A stretch of DNA of 64,000 nt from contig CM040430.1 in NCBI GenBank assembly GCA_022702705.1, positions 68,523,982 through 68,587,981 on the forward strand. The letters are read 5' to 3'. The notes beneath the pieces were generated by a model. It had not been told where the DNA came from, made no database searches, and saw only the letters and a list, made by a program, of their open reading frames with translations. Shown piece after piece: positions 11,613 through 23,614 of this stretch. The DNA is from Papilionanthe hookeriana x Papilionanthe teres. Its lineage: Eukaryota > Streptophyta > Magnoliopsida > Asparagales > Orchidaceae. Both the position numbers and the translations under genes were made by a program. Within the stretch, counting starts at the first letter, position 1, and every line of letters begins with the position of its first letter.

Positions 11613-13597
11613 TGACGCGACCCGCAATTACGCAGTAAATTAACTTCCAAAAGATGGCCAAAAACTTGACCCGATTTATAAATAGCGGCTAGTGTGTAAA
11701 ATCTTAAATGATATAAAAATTAGAAAATATTTTACACACTAAGGGTACTACGCAAGTATACGTATCGTTTCAAGTAATATAGAGTTTTCTTTAAAAACCC
11801 CAGTATCGATCCCACGAGGAAGTGAAGTAAGAGGTCTTTAGTTAAATTCTAGTCTAATACTAATAGTCCTTAGTTTGGAATTTCGATTAAAATTGTGTTT
11901 TATCTAGCAACTACTTCTAAATGCAAGTGTTAAATGTAATAGTAACTATAACTAAATGCGAATAATAATTCTAAAGATAACCCTTTTTGGATGAGTTGGT
12001 TTGGAGAATTTTGAGATATTAAAAACTATTATTCTTATGTAATGAAATAGATAATAAATAGGAATGAGATGCATTTAATATTATATGTGTCAAATAGGAG
12101 CAATCTTATTCTTTACCCTTTGGTCCAGGCATAAAGAATATTGACTAATCCTATGCTTGGTTACTAAATCTGCGGCTAGGCTGGGAGGATACCGGCTGCC
12201 ACTTCGGAGCTCCCACGTTCCCCTCGCCTGAGGGCTAACATCTACACTTCAGCACCCAAACGATAGGACCGAATTGAGGATTTTAGCCTGTCACTCTAAA
12301 ATCTCCAATTCTACACCCGATTAAATTATTTCCCTATTTATTTGCATTCAATCCCCATGAACTTCACCATCCATGGATTTTGAATGTGGTTTCACTTTGT
12401 TGAGAATTACACCGCCCTTTCGGGTCGATGTAATTACAACGAATTTTAACACTACAATGGGCCCTTATTGCAATGTAAATGAAGTGCAAGTAAAAACCAT
12501 CACATTTATAATTAAATTTACTTCTACCATGCATCACAAAATCCAAAACATGATTTCTACTCATTGCAAAAGAAAAGTAAAATGAAAATAATGGCATAAT
12601 CTTCTCATGCCACTATTTCCAAAGAAGAAGATTAAGTAAGAGAGATATGTCACAAAGCACGAAGAAAACACAAAGGAAACCTCATGTAACCAAAGCAAAT
12701 CCACTAAATAAATGTTAACAAAATTATAAGATAATGAAGAACAATACTTAGCTTTTTCCCCTTGAAAGAAAGACGAAGATCTCTCCCATAAAGTCTCCCG
12801 GCGATCCATGCAATGCTATCGAAGTCCCTTACAAATTCTCTCAAAATCTCCTCTCCAACCTCTCCAAAAGGGTAGAAATGTACATTTCTACTCTTAATCT
12901 AAGAATCCTAAACATTCCTCTAAGTTTTCTCTCCTTTCCTCTATTGTTTCTCTCTAAAAATTCCTCTCTAATCTAACCCATATTCGCCATTTTAAAGAGT
13001 ACGGATGAAGTTTGAAGAGTTTCCATAAGCACCCCTTCGAAAAAGCGTCCAGATACGTCGAATTTCGGCCATAACCGCCCAAAAGTCGGTCCAGAAGTTT
13101 CCGGCCGCCGTCAGCGGGTTCGAGCTCGCTGTCGGTGAGCTTTTCGGGCTTATTTCGGTGCTCTCGGGTAAATCTCACCATCGGCGAGATCGACCTCGCC
13201 GTCGGCGAGCAGGCTGCTGCGCGGCTCCACGGTTTCGCTCCGTTTGGCTCCGTTTCAACTCTGTTTCGCCCCATTTCAGTTGCATTGCGTTCATAAAAGA
13301 TAGCCCTACAAAATAAGCATAAAAATAACCTTTCTTTAAAGTGTAATCTCATTCAAAAATATGCAAGAAGTGTAAAAGAGATTAAGCATCAAAAGACTTA
13401 TCGAAAGGTGTCAGGGCAGAATTTCATTTCTTGCTCGTTTTTGCTCTAAATTGCACCGTTTTTGCTTCCTTTTGCTCCAATCACCATTTCTTGTACCTAA
13501 AACCAAAAAACATACAAAATACCTTCCTTTAAAGTGCAATATCATAAAAAACGATTAAAATGATATAGCAAAAAGCATATATATTTTAGGCGTGTCA
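11613..13597 (-). mobile_element. Element 1: 5' LTR
   Basis: 1985 bp, TGACACGCC...CGCGTCA on the - strand, nearly identical to the 3' LTR. It carries the palindrome CTCGCCGTCGGCGAG (13195-13209), a decayed copy at 13174-13188 and RCCGAC cores near 13087 and 13131. These lie about 200 bp before a CTCTTTAAAA TATA-like stretch near 12995. The palindromes lie in the likely U3 promoter part. The 132-codon ORF that spans them is found in all family LTRs only as drifting sequence and is not counted as a gene. Confidence 0.88.
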
Positions 13598-13602
13598 GTG
13601 GG
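13598..13602. repeat. Target-site duplication of element 1 (right copy)
   Basis: GTGGG, matching 4179-4183. The LINE sequence continues from here toward higher coordinates. Confidence 0.8.
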
Positions 13603-15258
13603 TAACCTTACCTGCCCTAGACAATCTAGGGGGAGGGGCCTTAGAGGTGTTAGGATCAATTGTTTCAATAATATTACTCTGTGAAAGATATTTTAGCTCC
13701 ATTACATCTTTCCTTCTTCTCCTACTTTTCTGAACAATCCAATCTTCCTCCATGTCATTGGTCATAGGTACTAATACTTCCTGATCATATGCTTTTGCCT
13801 CAGCACTATCTCTAATCACAGCCTCTTTATCAATTGGGGAGTCTGTCTGGTTAATGAGATAAGGTTGGTGCACAATATGTTGTGGGCTAATCAGCCAAGT
13901 TGAGGGCCAAACCCTGGTGTTGGTTTCTTCTTTATTTTCGGAACTATTTATGGCACTGTCATCATCAGAACTTTTATCCAATTGTTGATTAACCTCTGAA
14001 TTTATAAAATTATCCACTGTATTTGGTAAAGGAACAATGATAGGGATGTGTTTATCACCTCGATCTGAATTACCAGCAACTAGCCTGCCATTAGTTGTAG
14101 GAGAAATGAGAGGAGGAGCCCTGTCTAAAGGTAAATCTCCCTAGTGTAAATCAATAGGATGTGTTGTCTGGGGGTGGGGTGGTTGGGGAAGATCTGTTTG
14201 TTGTTGGCTAATTGGAGTTTTGTTCTTTGACAAGGGTTCTTTCTGGGCTACTTTAAATGGTTTAAGTTCAAGATGTACCCTGTAACACTGTTCCACTGTA
14301 TGCCCATATATATGACAATGCTTATACAATGGTTGATACTCCATCACAATAGGCTGTCAGTAGCCATTATTTGCAGTCCCCAACCACACAGCATCAATGT
14401 AAGGAAGAGTAATATCTCTTTCCACAAAAAATCTAGCTTTTGAAATCCTTGACACATTAGCAGAAGGCAAGTCTAATATAAGAGGTCTGCCCATGGAGTC
14501 AGCAATATCATATAGGATTTTTATGGTGAAAATAAGGTAGCTTCAAATTTAGTAAATTGAACTACACAGGAACAATTGGTGGCTCTTATGAAGGATCAAA
14601 ATCTAAAGTCCATTTCAGTAGCTTCATAGTCTTCCCCTCAACCATAATGATCTTCTTAGAAAAAACTTGTGCATAGTCCTCCTCCCTTGAAAGCTGAAGC
14701 ATGATGTGTCTACAGTCAAACACATCAATATTCCAGCTCCCCACCAGCTTGAGATCATCAACCACTTTGCGCAAAATATCGAGTTTGGGGTGACCATACT
14801 GGAACTTACCCACCAAGGCAAATTTGTATGGTTCAGTCAACTTGTTAAGTTCCTCCTCAGTAAAAATCAAAGCCAACTTTCCAATCTTCTTCATGCATCT
14901 TCTAATGAATTCACACTCCACTTTTCCCTTTATAACATCATGGTAACTTTGTGGGAACACAAGTTTATCTCCCAAAGTGACCCCTCCATCTTTTCTAACA
15001 ATTACTTCAGCATAGGAGCCTCTTCCCACCAAATTTGGATCAGCATTAGTCAACTCTTGAGCCATGAGTCCAATGGAACAGTAACTCAGCAAACTCACAG
15101 AGAATTCAAAAAACCCAAGGACTGGGAAAACAGTTCCCACTCTACCAGTACCACACCAGGAAAACAAACTACTCACCACCACCAACCTTTTGACAAGGCC
15201 ACCGGCGACAGTCACCGTCGTCGCCATGTAGACCCTAGCAGAGCACAGGATCCCGCCA

Positions 15259-15260
<2 letters not shown>
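13598..15260 (-). pseudogene. LINE (L1-type) ORF1: DUF4283 protein with zinc knuckle
   Basis: 5' half of the LINE that continues at 2361-4183. The ORF starts at 15227 (MATTVTVAGG). The DUF4283 domain, found in plant LINE ORF1 proteins, covers about residues 60-210 (GKVECEFIRR, KFALVGKFQYGHP, LMLQLSREEDYA-like). A CCHC zinc knuckle at 14290-14340 reads YKHC-HIYGHTVEQC, with the first Cys changed to Tyr. The Ser/Pro-rich C-terminus is at 13595-14017. ORF1 proteins of this type bind the element RNA. Frame breaks between 14586 and 14347 and between 14141 and 14017 make it a pseudogene. The 5' end near 15260 abuts an (AT)n tract, so the LINE is 5'-complete. Confidence 0.85.
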
Positions 15261-15330
<70 letters not shown>

Positions 15331-15346
15331 TTATTTATTTATTTAT
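15261..15346. repeat. (AT)n and (TTTA)n microsatellite
   Basis: About 60 bp of AT dinucleotides followed by ATTT tetranucleotides, immediately at the 5' end of the LINE. It was either the AT-rich target of the LINE or expanded after insertion. Confidence 0.95.
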
Positions 15347-17680
15347 ATATGTATGTATGACATTGCCATATTTCCTTTGTATTTTAGCCTTCTTTTTTTA
15401 TTATATTGTAATGAAAATCTTTCATTGTATCTTCTCTCAATAAAAAATGCATGATCCATTCAATTAATTCTAATTTTACCAAATTATCTACTTTGGCATT
15501 TCACTCAAAAGCACAGAAAAATAACCTTGAAATTTCTTTTACCATGACTCAAACCCGGAAAGAAATTTATTCAACACTCTTACTTCATTTAGTATTTTGA
15601 TGACTCACAAATCAAATACGACTTCAATTCTTCTCTTTTTTTAGTTCTTTGCTTCATGTAAATTTCAACTTTCATAACATATTTTAATGGGTTGTTTGAT
15701 TTTTTTATATTTTTTAATTAAATGCTTATTTATGTTTGATAGTTGAATTACTTTTTTTGTAAGTTTTTAACTTTATTAATTTCTCAAATAAAATCCAACA
15801 TGAATTTCACCATTTTCTTTTCCTTGCTACTCATAATTTATTTTTTTTCACTTCAATAGAGATACTTCAATTGAGCCAGAAGCATCATTTGTAAATTTCC
15901 TCTTTCAACACGTAGGAATTGTAGAGTTTAAGTAAAGGAGGAATCTTATCTATGGTCTTAACAACTGGGAAACACTTATGCACTAATTAGAAAAATTTAT
16001 GAGTAGATAAATTAACTAACAAGAGTGACAAGATTCAAAATTCACTAGACAAATGTTAAATTGTTTCCTACACGCATCTTTAATATATGTTTTATGCAAT
16101 CCAACCCTTTCTCGGCTTGGTACAAAACTAAATCAAACTCTTCAATAGAAAGATTTTAAATAATTGTATTATTATGGGACCTATGATCGATCATTGCTAA
16201 CTGGACACCCCTTCCTGAATTCATAGACAAAATTTTCTTTATTCGCATACCTTCTTTAATCCTGTAAATTTAATTTCTAAGAAAAAATAAATGCATTTTT
16301 TAGCACTCTTATTTTAATATAATTTAAAATTTATTTATGACATTACTTGGCTGATTGACCATTTCAATATGATACTTATTGCATAAAAAAATTAAGATCG
16401 CTTGTGTTAGCGCAAAACTATAGTGATGAAGAACTATCAATACCCTAAGGAACAAAAAAGTTGTAGCATTTGACAAAAATTATCACAATTGCCAAAAACT
16501 ACATCATTCCTCACCTTGTTTGGGAGCTCACCCTAAAACAAAGCTGAAATCATGAAGCTTCGACCATCACGATTTTTCCCCAACATTGACTTCATGATGT
16601 GCTGAAGAAAATCAAAATTTTGCATTCATGAAACCCTAAATACAAATTAGAGTAGCTCACGAGTTGGCATTCAATTTTTTGTCTTACTTGTTTTCTTCTT
16701 TGCTCACAATTCTGCAGTAACTTTAATAAGAATTGCAATAGAAGAGGAAACTGGAGAGAGAAGTAGAAAAGAAAATGGAAGAAGAGGAAGAAATAGGAGA
16801 AAGTAACTCAACATACATCATAAATCTTTGGATAATAGGGTCATACATCACAAAGTAAAAATTGTAAAATTATATATCTTTTTTACTTTACATAAATTGA
16901 GATAACATTATTTGTTAAATTACTATATTATTGGATAAATTAAACATATTTCATTATTTCTAATTCTCTAAAGATTGTGAGACAATTTTACAAAATTTGG
17001 TGATATGACTTGTTAATAAGAGGCCAAGATTATCAACATTGAAGATTGATTACTCGAAATGGTTCAAAGATAGAGGAAAAATGTGAAACCATAATTTCTG
17101 GATAGATTAGCTAGCTTGTAGAGAGAGCACACCCTTGCAATAGGAAAAAAAAAAGCAATCTCAAAGAATTCAAAGGCTAAACCTAAGCAACAATTTTCAT
17201 TTATATAAACGTTTTTAGTGGAAAATTGGTTTTGAGAAATTGCAGTCTTCCTATAAGGGTGGCATTGGCTAAATAATTGGCTTTATGAGAAGATAAATTT
17301 TTCTCCTCTCTCTTTTTTCATCTCGTACAATAGATCTTAAAGATACACAAGGGCTAAATAACTATATGCACCTTTAAATATCATAAAGACTTTGTTCACC
17401 TAACATCAAGCATATTAACTTGAGGCAAGCTTGCATGATTGGAGCGGCAAGGATAACGTTCTTATTAGAATCTTGACGAATTTGGCATGTACAGACAAAA
17501 TAATGGAAGAATGTAAGACCATACTAGGCCACCCAAACACAGGACCTACTAGCTTTGACGTTTTACCCACTAGTCAATGCTCAATGATCAATAGCTTGAC
17601 TCCAAAAACTTCTTTTGAGTGTCAAGCGTCGATGACTTCATCAGGAAGTCGGCGACTTGTCAAGGACAACAAGTCCCACT
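15347..17680. other. AT-rich intergenic DNA, nothing recognised
   Basis: 2.3 kb of AT-rich sequence with homopolymer runs and no ORF with coding character. The 92-codon ORF at 17431-17709 runs into the tandem array that follows and resembles nothing I know. Confidence 0.6.
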
Positions 17681-18125
17681 TGATACCACTTTTCACGCTC
17701 CCATCTTAAATACTGCTTTTCAGCCCCACACCTAGCCGATGTGACTCTTTTTGTCCGTGACAATCTCCTCCGCCCAATCACGTGATGCCCTCGTCACGGA
17801 TTGACTCCACCAAGGGTGCCACATGATACCACTTTTCACGCTCCCATCTTAAATACTGCTTTTCAGCCCCACACCTAGCCGATGTGACTCTTTTTGTCCG
17901 TGACAATCTCCTCCGCCCAATCACGTGATTCCCTCGTCACGGATTGACTCCACCAAGGGTTCCACATGACTGTGTAGAGTCCACACACCTGGCAGGCAGT
18001 ACTCTGCACCGATACCACTTTTCATGCTCTCAAAAGAGCTCTTAAGAGAGGTGGGCAACCCAGGACATAAATACTACTTTTCAGCCCTACACCTAGTCAA
18101 TGTGGGACTTTTTGTTTGTGACAGT
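17681..18125. repeat. Three copies of a short LTR-like unit
   Basis: A unit starting GATACCACTTTTCACGCTC and ending TTTTTGTCCGTGACA occurs at 17682, 17825 and, diverged, 18011. The first two are 143 bp apart and nearly identical, separated by GC-richer DNA with CACGTG boxes (17780-17790, 17923-17928). Each unit begins TG and ends CA. On the - strand each ends in TGGTATC(A), similar to the initiator-tRNA primer-binding site of small LTR elements. It may be a TRIM-type remnant in tandem, but no internal region is visible. Confidence 0.5.
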
Positions 18126-18752
18126 TTGCACTTAAAGGAATAGTGACTTAATCCACAATGACTATCCAATGACTTCTCCCAATAAAAATTCTTATCCAAT
18201 TGAACTCATGAGTGCTTCCAGTAGAATACAAAAGTCCCATAACATATTATTTATTTTCTTATTTTTACCAAATGAAAATGCATATTTTTTTTTAATGCTA
18301 AAACCCTGCAATTCATAAAATCAAAGTGAAGTTTATAGACATTGGGCCACTTGTGGTGTGCTGGGAGTTAGTATAAATATCTTATAGCTTCTCTCTATAA
18401 AACTTCTTTTCCAACTTACTAATTGTTTTCTGTTCTAGAAAATCTTACAGGTCTTGTTAATAGCATTCTAATATCCCATGAGATAATGAGATTTTATATT
18501 GATATGGAATGTATGCTGAGCCATGACCTTTAACGAGCATGTTATTTTTTTCATATTTTTACTAACGAACCAACTACTTTTCAGTCTATATTATGAGCAT
18601 AAAATGTATAATTTATAAAAATTACAAGCCGATCAATTTAGATTTATCTAAAAATTCATCGAAACTTCCGGTGCCAATAATTTTTCACCAGTAGGACCTA
18701 TAGTCCCTATGAACTTATTGGTCCACGTGTATAGATCTAACACCGTTATTTA

Positions 18753-18788
<36 letters not shown>

Positions 18789-20315
18789 TTTTTTATTTTG
18801 GTGAATACCGTTCTCCGGCAGAAAAATCGCAATTCGGCCACATAGGGCTCGTCGAGCTAAGCTGTAGCAATATCTGCAATAATTGCAAGAATCCATGCCA
18901 TTAAACGCCAAAAGTCTGATTGAAGCTTATCATTTAATATCAAAATCAATATATTGTGCTTAATTTGGACTTAGTGGTGTTTGAAAGAATCTGTGATTAG
19001 CGGCTCAGAGATTGAAGAAAGTGATTTCTCCTCATTCTAAATATCTGTGCCAGATAAAAATCTCCATAATGTCATATGCTGGTCTGATTGCGTTTGTTTC
19101 ACTTCAAGAATTTGATCCTCCAATTTAAAATGCAAAATAAAATAAATATAACAAACGCTTAATATTCAGAATTACTTAATAATGTTTACAATTGAAGTAC
19201 TAGAATTATTTTTCCATTTGATTGAATGAGAAGTATAAAGTTCGGCATATCATTAAAATATAAGAGCAAATATACGTCGATTAATATTTCATGTATTTGT
19301 CACTAAATTCAGATGTCAAGTTAACTGGCTTAAACATTTGAATATTTTTGAAGCCTATGAAATCTTGTTTGAACAAGAATACACAACTAATGCTTGAAAT
19401 CAGGCCGTGTTTTGTTATGATCTTGGTGATGTTTGCTACACAATAAAAAGTTGAGAGGCCGCCTGAAGCATTGATATTTATAAATTAAATATATATATAA
19501 TTATCGAACTAATGTATTTATGTGTGCCAGTTGACATCATTTTTCAGTCACATGCAGCTTCCGGTGGCATATGGAGCTTCCAAAAGGGTCCCGGGGCCTC
19601 TGAACTTTTAAGAGTAGCAAGATGCCTCTTTTTGGCCTGGCGTGGTCATGCTAGGCCTAGGGAGTGGCCACGCCGATGTGTGACATGCGTAGTCACGCCT
19701 GCGTGGGGCATGTTTAAGCCTCGGCATGGTTTGACTCTGTGACACTGATCAATGGCATTTGTCTACGGAACCTCATCCCAACCATCCACTCGAATGGACG
19801 GTTGAAATTATCTATCATCTGTCGACGGTTGCGAAAACCACCAGATTAATATGGTCCATTGATCTCCTATCTAATCGACAACCCAAGACAACTGCCGCTG
19901 CTTACAAAAGATCGTTGTTCGTCCTGCTTTAGATTCGTGCTACTCGTGCTTAGTATGGTATGCTTGGTGCTTTACGCGCTTGCTCTGGATGTATGAAGTC
20001 CTCTTCTCAAACTCTGGCCTCTGGTCAGCCTCCCTTTTATAAGTAATCTTCTTTTGTTTTATTAAGTAATTAAGTGTGTTAATTTAAGTATTTTAGTTAA
20101 AATCAAGTACAGGTTAAATCAATAGGCTTGGGTTTGGGTTGGACTCAGGTCGATCCGAACCAGACCCAATCCTAATCCCTAAAATGGTTTAACCGGAATC
20201 CTAAATCTAAGCCAAGTCTGACCCAACCTAGACCTGGCCCAACCTAGACCCGATCCAACTCAAGACTAGGCCAACCAAACCTAAACTCGAAAACCTAACC
20301 CAGGTCTAACCCAAC
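18126..20315. other. Intergenic DNA, nothing recognised; (TTA)n at 18750-18797
   Basis: AT-rich to about 19500, with a trinucleotide (ATT)n run at 18750-18797. From 19550 to 20060 it is GC-richer, with an imperfect inverted repeat (GGCGTGG near 19640, GGCCACGCC near 19668) and the phrase TCGAATGGACGG often seen in plant LTRs. 20140-20310 is a run of diverged CCCAACCTAGACC-like short repeats. It could be part of an old LTR, but I cannot bound one. Confidence 0.5.
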
Positions 20316-21972
20316 TGACCGATCGCTGCTAAAAGCGTTAATTTTCAAAGGTAGATTCAGTTCAGTTTCACAGTAAGATTAATTTAATAATTAAGCAGTC
20401 ACTCGTATACGCAAGTATATGTATCGTTCAAGTAATACATGACTCTAGTGGAGTCCTGATTATCGATCCCACGAGGAAAGTTGAAATTACTCAACGTATA
20501 GTATAAGAATGAAATCTAATACTCAATTCACAATGTAAGTTCAGGAAAAATTTTAGTTGCTAGTGTAACTATATCTAAAAATTAAGTTAACTAAAGTTAC
20601 TTTCAAAATTTTTAAACAGAATTAACTAACACAGACAAAGTTTTGTAATGAAACTTTCAAATATGGAAAAGGCATCTTTCCCTTACAATGATACTATGAT
20701 GAGTGAATGATACAAATTGATAAAATTTTGTATTGTGCTAAATAGGAGTATTCATATTCTTTACCTCTTTAGAGTACCCCCTTTCAGAGCTATGAAAAGA
20801 ACATCGGCAAATCATAGGCTTAGTCCCTAAATTCATGGTTAGGCTGGGAGGATACTGGCTCTCACTTCAAAGCTCCCACTTCTCTTCACCTGAAGGCTAA
20901 CCATAGTTTTAGTTACCAAACTCTAGGACCAAATTGGGGATTGCAGCCTGTCACCCTAAAATCTCCAATTTGAAGCCCATCAAACCACATTTCCCTATTT
21001 ATTTGTAATCAACCCCGATGAACTACTTAACTAATTCATGGACATTTAATGAATTGTCCCTATTTTGTAGAACACTTAGTCCTCTCGGATTCAATGTTTC
21101 ACAATAAGTTTTAACAATTTAATTGGTCAGATTGAAAAGTAAATGAAGTACAAAGTGAAAAATCATCAAAATTTCTTAACATTTAAATGACACATCAAAT
21201 CTACATCACCACTTCACCACATCTCATTGCAAGGAGAAAGACAAAGTAAACTACTTAGAATTCACGGGCAAATAAGGCAAAACATGGATTTTATATATAA
21301 AAGTAAAGTCATTAAAACCACAAAAAGTAAATAATAATTATCTTAATTTCTTCCCCAAGCAAATCTCTTGAGATTCCTTTGAATCATTTTCTCTCTTCAC
21401 AACAACACTCAATTCCCTCTTTAGAATAGTAGGGAAGCAGCAAACTCTCACTTTCCTCCTTCTCCTGCACTCTTTAGAGAAGAATCCCTCACAAAACAAG
21501 TCTTCTACTCACTTAAACATAGACACTCACTCTCCAAAACCCTAACCCACTTTACTCACACTCCAAAGACTCCTCTCCCTCTCTTCTCTCTTCTTATTGG
21601 TGTCCAAATCTGTTTGAAATAGTTTATAAATGAATTTCTCAAGAGTTTCGTCAAGCAACCCTTTAAAAATCATCCAAATACATTAAATTTGGCCTCCACC
21701 GACTTTGGGCGCCGTCAACGCCATATTGTCGTTTTGATTTTAAACTTCTTGGATTTGGGCGCCGGCGGCGCCCATTCTGGCACCGTCAGCGCTAGTAGGC
21801 TGATTTCTTCATTTTGCCTCTTTTTGCTCCAAATTCGTTCCTTTTTGCTTCCTTTTGCTCCAAACACCAAAAATCATCATACCTACACAATACATGAAAA
21901 TACCTTCCTTTAAAATGCAATTCAATGAGTGCAATTTATATATTTGAAAATTAAGATATTTTTGGTGCATCA
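20316..21972 (-). mobile_element. Element 3: 3' LTR (Athila-type, GGCGCC subfamily)
   Basis: 1657 bp, diverged from but alignable with the LTRs of elements 1 and 2 (shared CGCAAGTATATGTATCG, ATCGATCCCACGAGG and GGTTAGGCTGGGAGGATAC stretches). On the - strand it starts TGATGCACC at 21972 after the polypurine tract (AAGTTTAGGGGATTT) and appears to end GGTCA at 20316. It holds a perfect 17-nt palindrome GGGCGCCGGCGGCGCCC at 21757-21773. The 5' LTR of this element is not in the window. Confidence 0.75.
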
Positions 21973-22163
21973 AAATCCCCTAAACTTAACCATTACTTGT
22001 CCTCAAGTAATCCTTTTACTACATACAAATATAACTCATAATAGTGAACTTTCACTTAAAGAATACTATAATTTTTTATTTAAATGAATATAATAGTAAG
22101 ATTCTTAGAAAGATATTCAGTAACTCTAGTTAAAACTACATGTATAAGAACATTTAGTAGTTA

Positions 22164-22720
22164 AGGCTTCGTTTGGCGCGGCTATTTTCGCGCGGTGCGT
22201 CCCCAAAGCGAAAAGGAGATGTTTGGTGCGCGACTTCGCGGCGGGAGGACGGAGAAGCCGGCAAAAAGCGGACCGCGGGATAAACCCCGCGGCCCCAGCT
22301 TTCGCATGTGAAATTGCCCCTGGTGCCCTCACGCGGTTCTTTCCTTCCCGCTCGCTCCTTCTTCTTCCCGCGCGACGTTTACTTATTCTTCACCGCGCGA
22401 CGTCCAGGAAGCCTACATACGCCTTCTCGCCATCTTGGTCGCTGTTACCGTGCCCCGTGCCTGCGTATCGCGAAGTCGCCCCCGCCCGGCATTTGACGAA
22501 TCTTCCGCCCTAACTTCTCGTCTCGCTTCCCGGCCCCTACCGCCGTTCCCGATCGTCTCGCGAAGCCTCCCCGACCCCCGCGCTTCATTCTTCCAACGTC
22601 GCTAAAAGGTAATATGAATCTTCCTCACTCGTTATTCCCCCTGCGCTCCTTCTTCACCCGCCCCCTGCCCCTGCGCTCCTTCTTCACCCGCCCCCCGCCC
22701 CCGCCCCTGTTTACGAATGT
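22164..22720 (+). promoter_or_regulatory. GC-rich 5' leader of the Harbinger element
   Basis: About 550 bp, CpG-rich in an otherwise AT-rich window, with a tandem 30-bp duplication CTGCGCTCCTTCTTCACCCG (22641 and 22671). It lies between the left inverted repeat and ORF1 and probably holds the promoter. The 96-codon and 62-codon ORFs across it have no recognised domain and are most likely a by-product of the base composition. Confidence 0.5.
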
Positions 22721-23614
22721 TGTAGCTGTAGATTCGGTAATGGAGATTAGCACGGTTTAATCACTCGTATTGAGAAGGATATTAGTAGATTTATGGCTAA
22801 TTTTCGATCCGTTAATAACGAGTTTTACATATATAACACTTTATTGTTATATATGAATCCTGTGCTTGCTACTTATTTTCAACTTACATCAGCACAAGTT
22901 TGCATTTGTTCTTGACTTAACAATCAATAGTTTGATTAGCATAGGGGGACTATTTAGTCTTGTCACATGACTCAAAATTTTGCACAAGAAAACATCACTT
23001 ACTCCATGACTTATCCGATTCTCAGGCAATATTCAGCTTTCAGCTATGCATCGCTTTCAGTTTTGCATTGATGGGAATTTGGCTTTTCCGGAGAAAATCA
23101 CTGTTTTTTATTGCTTTCAATGCTGATGTGGTTTTAGTAGTATAAGTTTGATTTATTAGTCATATTAGCTGCTATTTATAACTGGAAATGTATTAACTGC
23201 TGTTTATTTTTTGTATCGATATCTACTGCTTCAAACATGAATAGCTACATTAACAAAAGAATACTTTGTTCGGTTATAAATAGCTATTTTGATAAGGAAT
23301 AATCTTTCAGGTGTAGCATTGCTATTTAAGCTGTGACTTTAATGAGTATTCATAAACTTTTTTGAGTAGGTGTTGCATTTTAGGTGTACCATAGTAAAAC
23401 TATATTAGAAACTATATCAAGCTTCGCAAATAATAGGGTTTCATATGATGCTCTCAAGGCTTTTTTTTAATGCATAAACTTCATATTTATGTTCCCGATG
23501 TTGTTTATTTTATCATCTTTCTAATGTCTAATTGTATTTAGTTTTGTGTTTCTTGACTTTCTTATGTGATATTATTAACATGAACACTAAATCTAGAGAG
23601 GTTGCAACACTTGC

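Larger units (their letters stand above)
4184..13597 (-). mobile_element. Element 1: complete non-autonomous Athila-type LTR retrotransposon
   Basis: A 9.4-kb element on the - strand. Order from its 5' end: LTR (11613-13597), primer-binding site, gag, gag-pro ORF, a 2.2-kb non-coding 3' region, polypurine tract, LTR (4184-6169). It lacks reverse transcriptase, RNase H and integrase. The two LTRs are nearly identical by eye over almost 2 kb, which suggests recent insertion. It is assigned to Athila from the primer-binding site (TGGCGTCGTTGCCGGGG), the Gag sequence and the LTR layout. It would depend on proteins from an autonomous relative such as element 4. Confidence 0.9.

Noticed and set aside
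17681..17690. Copia primer-binding site (TGGTATCA on the - strand)
   Set aside because: Only 8 bases agree and the following bases differ between the three copies. There is no Copia protein nearby.
19630..19680. Inverted repeat GGCGTGG...CCACGCC as a transposon end
   Set aside because: The stem is imperfect and short, with no flanking duplication.
22223..22513. ORFs in the GC-rich head of the Harbinger element
   Set aside because: Long ORFs are expected by chance in GC-rich DNA. There is no recognisable domain, and the position is upstream of ORF1 in the leader.
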